Assembly: GCA_021604865.1 (NCBI GenBank)
Contig: BQJU01000030.1
Span: 24,372-88,371, forward strand
Source: Saprospiraceae bacterium
GTDB lineage: Bacteria > Bacteroidota > Bacteroidia > Chitinophagales > Saprospiraceae
Direction of reading: 5' to 3'
Length of the DNA stretch: 64,000 nucleotides
Part shown: positions 60,300-64,000 of the stretch, in pieces
Position numbering within the stretch: the stretch's first letter is position 1
Layout of the letters: every line of letters begins with the position of its first letter
Program-made: the position numbers and the translations under genes
Notes under the pieces: model-generated
Told to the model about the DNA's origin: nothing
The model's input: the letters and a program-made list of their open reading frames with translations, nothing else
The model's database searches: none

Positions 60300-63098
60300 A
60301 TGAAAAAAAGTTTGATCATTTTAGCATGCCATTTTATTATCCTCAGCCTGTATGGTCAGACTTTTCAGGTTCAGGGCACCATTCTGGATGCTAAGCAAAA
60401 TAGCGCATTACCCGGAGCACACATCACCCTATCCGGTCAGCATCTCAATCAAAACCTGGCCAGCGCCTCTGAAATAGACGGTCATTTCCAGTTTACTGGA
60501 TTAACCAATGGCGATTACCAGTTATCTGTCACCTTCATCGGTTTTGATACTTACGTAAAACCGTTTTCCATCCGTGGCGCTTCACTTGACTTGGAGCCCA
60601 TCCGGCTACAGGAAGCCAATATCCAACTGGATGCAGTAGAGGTGACCGAAAAGGTCCTTCCGGCTATCCAACTGGGAGATACGACACAATTCAACGCCGA
60701 AGCCTTTAAAACACTACCCGACGCCAATGCCGAAGACCTGATCACCAAGATGCCCACCGTGGTGATCGATCAGGGCAAAGTACAAGCACAAGGTGAAGAT
60801 GTCAAGCAGGTACTCGTGGATGGCAAACCCTTCTTTGGCAACGATCCCACGGCAGCTCTCCGCAACCTACCTGCTGAAGTCATCGACAAGATTCAGATCT
60901 TTGATCAGCAAAGCGACCAGGCCCAATTTACGGGTTTTGATGATGGAGAAACCTCCAAAACCATCAATATCATCACCAAAACCAATATGCGCACCGGGCA
61001 GTTTGGTAAATTATTTGCCGGTTATGGTACCGATGGCCGCTACCAACTGGGTGGCAATGTCAATATCTTTAACGGCGATCAACGTATCTCCATCATTGGC
61101 CAATCTAATAACATCAACGAACAGAATTTTGCTACCGAAGACCTGTTGGGTGTCGTCGGATCAAGCGGCGGTGGCAGAGGTGGTCGTGGAGGCGGAGGCC
61201 GTGGCGGCAGAGGTGGTCGTGGTGGCGGACAAGGCTCCGTGAATGATTTTCTGGTATCTCAACAAGGAGGCATCTCAGGCACCAACGCTGCCGGGATCAA
61301 CTTCACCGATAAATGGGGTGAAAAACTGGAAGTGACAGCCAGCTATTTTTTCAACCGCAGCAGTAATACATCGGAACAGATCCTCGCCCGCCAATTTGTT
61401 GACACAGAAGAGTTTCTAGACCGCTATACCGAACAAAGTCTGTCTGAAAGCACCAATACCAACCACCGGGTAAATGCCCGCCTGGAATACAAGATCAACG
61501 ATAAAAACACCATCATCTGGCGACCACAATTCACCTGGCAGGGCAATGACGGGCAGTCTACCCTATTCGGTCAAAACTTTGCCAATGAAATCCTCTCTGC
61601 ACAAACGGAAAATGACTTTCAATCCGATCTCCGCACCCTTAGTTTCAACAATAACCTGATGTGGAGACACCAATTTGAAAAGCCCCGCCGAACCATATCG
61701 ATCAATATATCCTCAGGTTATGCACCCAAAAAAGGCGATAGTTACCTCTATTCCGAAAACCTTTTTATAGACGGCAGTGCATCCTCTGACACCCTTAATC
61801 AATACGCCTCATTGGATCAGCTCAACTGGAATGCATCCGCCAATATCCAATACACCGAACCGATTGCTGAATATGGGATGTTAATGCTCAACTACCGTTC
61901 TTCCTGGCAGCAGGAAGAAAGCGACAAAGAAACCTTCGACCAGAATGAAGAAACCGATCATTACGACCTGCTGAATCCCCAATTGAGTAATGTTTTTTCT
62001 AATGATTATTTCACACAACAAATAGGTGGTGGTTATACCTATCGAAAAAAGGAGTTTATGTTCACCACCCGGGCCAACGTACAATGGGCTAGTTTGATGA
62101 ACGAACAAACCTTTCCCTACACCGATGAGGTAAAACACGACTTTTACAGCGTTTTACCCATGGCGATGCTGCGATACCAGTTTTCAAAAACCGAAAATTT
62201 TCGCATCATCTACCGCACCAATACCCAATTGCCCAATATTGAGCAGCTACAAAATGTATTGGACAATAGCAATTCCCTTCAGTTGAGAGTTGGCAACCCA
62301 AACCTGGTACAAGCCTATCAGCATCAGTTTTTTGGTCGCTATTCCAAGACCAATACGGAGAAATCAACGGTCTTTTTTGCCGGTTTTGGGGGCGGTTTCA
62401 CCAAAAACTATCTCGGTACCAGCACCTACCTCGGCGATGGCAACTTTCCCATACTCGATGAATATGAGGTAGAGCCAGGGGCACAATTGAGCCAATATGT
62501 CAACCTCGACGGTTACCGCAATGCCCGGACCTTTATCAGCTACGGATTTCCGGTGAAAGCCCTGGGTTCCAACCTGAATTTCGACCTCAATGCCAATTAC
62601 ACCCGAAGCCCTGGTTTGGTGAACGAACAGGTCAATTATTCCGAAAACATGACCACCGGCATCGGCATAACACTAGGCAGTAATATCAGCGATCGGATCG
62701 ACTTCACCATTTCCTCTCGCTCCAATTACAGCATGGTCAACAACTCCATCAATCAGGTCAACAATTCCAACTATTTCAACCAGCGTACCAGCCTGAAAAT
62801 TGGCTGGATTTTCAGTAAAGGTTTCATCTTCCGCAGTAACCTTTCCCACGAATTTTATGATGGCCTTTCTGCTGGACTGGATCAGCACTACTGGCTGTGG
62901 AGTATGAGCATTGGCAAGAAATTCCTCAAAGACGACCGCGGAGAGATCAGCCTGTCCGTTTTTGACCTGCTGAATCAAAATACCAGCCTGTCGCGCAACA
63001 TTACCGAGACCTACCTGGAAGATGTACAGACCAATGTATTACAACAGTATTTTATGCTTAGTTTTAAATATGACTTGCGAAATTTTAAAGTAAAATAG
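60300..63098 (+). CDS. TonB-dependent-receptor-like outer membrane beta-barrel protein
   Basis: 932 residues from ATG 60300 (MKKSLIILACHFIILSLYGQ). A carboxypeptidase-regulatory-like domain (about 20-110: VQGTILDAKQNSALPGAHIT) leads to a plug (about 115-240: AEDLITKMPTVVIDQGKVQAQ, QVLVDGKPFFGNDPTAALRN) and a large barrel of the outer membrane beta-barrel family (PF14905 type) that ends ...LRNFKVK. Between plug and barrel is a Gly/Arg tract (about residues 288-313) with repeated GGRGGRGG. The protein is without a SusD partner, so its cargo may be a peptide, metal chelate or other molecule. Upstream is a small exported protein on the same strand. Confidence 0.9.
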   Translation: MKKSLIILACHFIILSLYGQTFQVQGTILDAKQNSALPGAHITLSGQHLNQNLASASEIDGHFQFTGLTNGDYQLSVTFIGFDTYVKPFSIRGASLDLEPIRLQEANIQLDAVEVTEKVLPAIQLGDTTQFNAEAFKTLPDANAEDLITKMPTVVIDQGKVQAQGEDVKQVLVDGKPFFGNDPTAALRNLPAEVIDKIQIFDQQSDQAQFTGFDDGETSKTINIITKTNMRTGQFGKLFAGYGTDGRYQLGGNVNIFNGDQRISIIGQSNNINEQNFATEDLLGVVGSSGGGRGGRGGGGRGGRGGRGGGQGSVNDFLVSQQGGISGTNAAGINFTDKWGEKLEVTASYFFNRSSNTSEQILARQFVDTEEFLDRYTEQSLSESTNTNHRVNARLEYKINDKNTIIWRPQFTWQGNDGQSTLFGQNFANEILSAQTENDFQSDLRTLSFNNNLMWRHQFEKPRRTISINISSGYAPKKGDSYLYSENLFIDGSASSDTLNQYASLDQLNWNASANIQYTEPIAEYGMLMLNYRSSWQQEESDKETFDQNEETDHYDLLNPQLSNVFSNDYFTQQIGGGYTYRKKEFMFTTRANVQWASLMNEQTFPYTDEVKHDFYSVLPMAMLRYQFSKTENFRIIYRTNTQLPNIEQLQNVLDNSNSLQLRVGNPNLVQAYQHQFFGRYSKTNTEKSTVFFAGFGGGFTKNYLGTSTYLGDGNFPILDEYEVEPGAQLSQYVNLDGYRNARTFISYGFPVKALGSNLNFDLNANYTRSPGLVNEQVNYSENMTTGIGITLGSNISDRIDFTISSRSNYSMVNNSINQVNNSNYFNQRTSLKIGWIFSKGFIFRSNLSHEFYDGLSAGLDQHYWLWSMSIGKKFLKDDRGEISLSVFDLLNQNTSLSRNITETYLEDVQTNVLQQYFMLSFKYDLRNFKVK

Positions 63099-63111
63099 AA
63101 TTTGGGCGTAT

Positions 63112-63167
63112 CCTCTTTTTCCCAGACCACCATCGATAAAAATTGACGGAATGCTGGGGAAAAGAGG
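63112..63167. terminator. Long-stem inverted repeat after the outer membrane protein gene
   Basis: CCTCTTTTTCCCAG (63112-63125) pairs with CTGGGGAAAAGAGG (63154-63167) with one wobble. It may terminate the upstream gene or mark the edge of the GC-rich element that follows. Confidence 0.5.
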
Positions 63168-63300
63168 TCGGGCTATCCACCACTTCGCTACGCTCCGGCC
63201 CTGCGGGCTCACTCCTAAGGTCGCGCTGGTTCCTATCCCTTACGCGCAGTTCGTTTGTGTCGTAGCAAATTGCTCAAAAAAACCGGGTGCCTTTTCAGGA
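63168..63300. repeat. GC-rich dispersed element
   Basis: A sharply GC-rich stretch (CACTTCGCTACGCTCCGGCC, CTGCGGGCTCACTCCTAAGG) contrasts with its AT-rich flanks and looks like a mobile palindromic element. No second copy is visible in this window. Confidence 0.4.
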
Positions 63301-63396
63301 TCAATCCATCGGATCGCGTACAGAAAATTCAAATACAGACAATTATTCTCCTCTGAAATTTGGAATCTTTGAAAGACGATTATATCTTCGGTTCAA

Positions 63397-64000
63397 ATGG
63401 AAATAAAAACCAACTCTTTTTTTGATATTCCAATTTATTTTAAAGCATATTCCAATTTTGTTTTTGTTGCTAATGAAAAAAGGATTGCAGCAGATGTTAA
63501 TTTCAGTGGAACGTTGGCCACACAAGATGTGCTTAACGGCAACCTGAAAATAGCCTGGTATGACACCACCGCCACCGGCAAAACCCTACAATCCGGCGAA
63601 AAAATGCTAAGCCTGGAGTTTGATGACGAACCCTGGGTGTCCGGTGGCAGCCTATTGGCCGATCTGGCACTCAATGAAACGGATATCCCCGCCCTGGCCT
63701 ATCAGGAAGACGGCACGCCAATGGTGATCCGTTTTGTCAGTTCCAGAGGCAGTCGCTTGCCTTCAGTACCAACTCATTCGTCTGAGGCAATAAGTACCAC
63801 CGTAGCCATTCAACCTAATCCGACCAGTACAGGGATTACTTTTAATATCCAGAGCCCACAAAGTACTCCGGCAGGTTTGATTATTTATGATACTCAAGGT
63901 AAAGAAGTACATAAGATATCCTTGGATTTAGAACAAGGAGAAACTATTTACAGATTAGACGAAATAAACAATTGGCAAAGCGGATTGTATTGGTATAGAT
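63397..64000 (+). pseudogene. 5'-truncated T9SS cargo gene, runs past the window edge
   Basis: The frame is open from ATG 63397 to the window end (201 codons), with a stop eight codons upstream of the ATG. The start lacks a signal peptide (MEIKTNSFFDIPIYFK). Residues about 35-110 resemble a cohesin-like beta domain (NLKIAWYDTTATGKTLQSGE, KMLSLEFDDEP). Residues 140 onward are a T9SS type A sorting domain (VAIQPNPTSTGITFNIQSP, IYDTQGKEVHK, SGLYWYR). A T9SS signal without an export signal makes no functional sense, so this is probably the tail of a large secreted protein cut by rearrangement at the GC-rich element upstream. The final residues lie outside the window, so a different true start cannot be excluded. 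Confidence 0.7.

Noticed and set aside
63151..63372. 73-codon plus-strand frame over the GC-rich element
   Set aside because: No homology and it ends in the spacer; typical of palindromic GC-rich DNA.
1..64000. tRNA or rRNA genes
   Set aside because: I looked for T-loop consensus (GGTTCGAATCC-like) and rRNA blocks by eye and found no convincing case.

Overview
The window looks like a chromosome segment of a marine, polysaccharide-degrading member of the Bacteroidota, most likely close to Saprospiria/Lewinella-type bacteria. The evidence is a SusC/SusD pair with a polysaccharide-utilization locus, several secreted proteins with type IX secretion (T9SS) C-terminal sorting domains, ELW-type and MopE-type repeats, an EAD11-like domain, lipoproteins with short signal peptides, and AT-rich, A-tract start regions with no Shine-Dalgarno sites. 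No rRNA or tRNA gene and no complete insertion sequence was seen.

Layout. 0-2.3 kb: a cut sugar isomerase-like gene, a PL7 alginate lyase lipoprotein and a FadR-type regulator with a double palindromic operator. 2.4-7.9 kb: two paralogous exported TPR proteins and a membrane fatty acid hydroxylase. 8.2-16.9 kb: two large T9SS cargo proteins (a zinc metalloprotease with MopE repeats and an ELW-repeat protein) flanking a 2,3-diketo-L-gulonate reductase (DlgD). 17.0-20.1 kb: a DinB-like protein, then a repeat-rich islet holding a 2OG-Fe(II) oxygenase, an EAD11-like protein with a lectin-like C-terminus, two MITE-like elements and one copy of a structured repeat. 20.2-33.2 kb: a mannose/mannan utilization operon on the minus strand (GntR/UTRA regulator, SusC, SusD, ROK kinase, phosphomannose isomerase, sugar porter, GH92 alpha-mannosidase, lipoprotein). 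33.2-34.8 kb: a gene-free stretch with three tandem copies of the structured repeat. 34.8-49.1 kb: a second carbohydrate block with a GH38 alpha-mannosidase, a sialate O-acetylesterase, three paralogous DUF4185/DUF5005-like lipoproteins, and a four-gene set (SDR, SMP-30 lactonase, aldose-epimerase-like, mannonate dehydratase) that would fit oxidative mannose breakdown. 49.1-56.4 kb: assorted single genes (GNAT, Lys-rich exported protein, GNAT/cNMP fusion, DUF1761, sulfatase, CreD, zinc alcohol dehydrogenase). 56.4-57.6 kb: a gene-free repeat block. 57.6-63.1 kb: a LytS/LytTR two-component pair, a small exported protein and a TonB-dependent outer membrane protein. 63.1-64.0 kb: a GC-rich element and an apparently 5'-truncated T9SS cargo gene that runs off the window.

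How it fits together. GH92 and GH38 enzymes would release mannose from glycans imported by SusC/D. Two routes for mannose are then encoded: a phosphorylating one (ROK kinase plus phosphomannose isomerase) and a possible oxidative one (dehydrogenase, lactonase, mannonate dehydratase to 2-keto-3-deoxygluconate). The alginate lyase and DlgD add uronic acid use.

The most unusual content is non-coding: a MITE-like family with 3-bp TNA target duplications that abuts gene starts, a repeat family with paired compensatory changes suggesting an RNA, and a dense family of hairpins whose stems differ yet stay paired.
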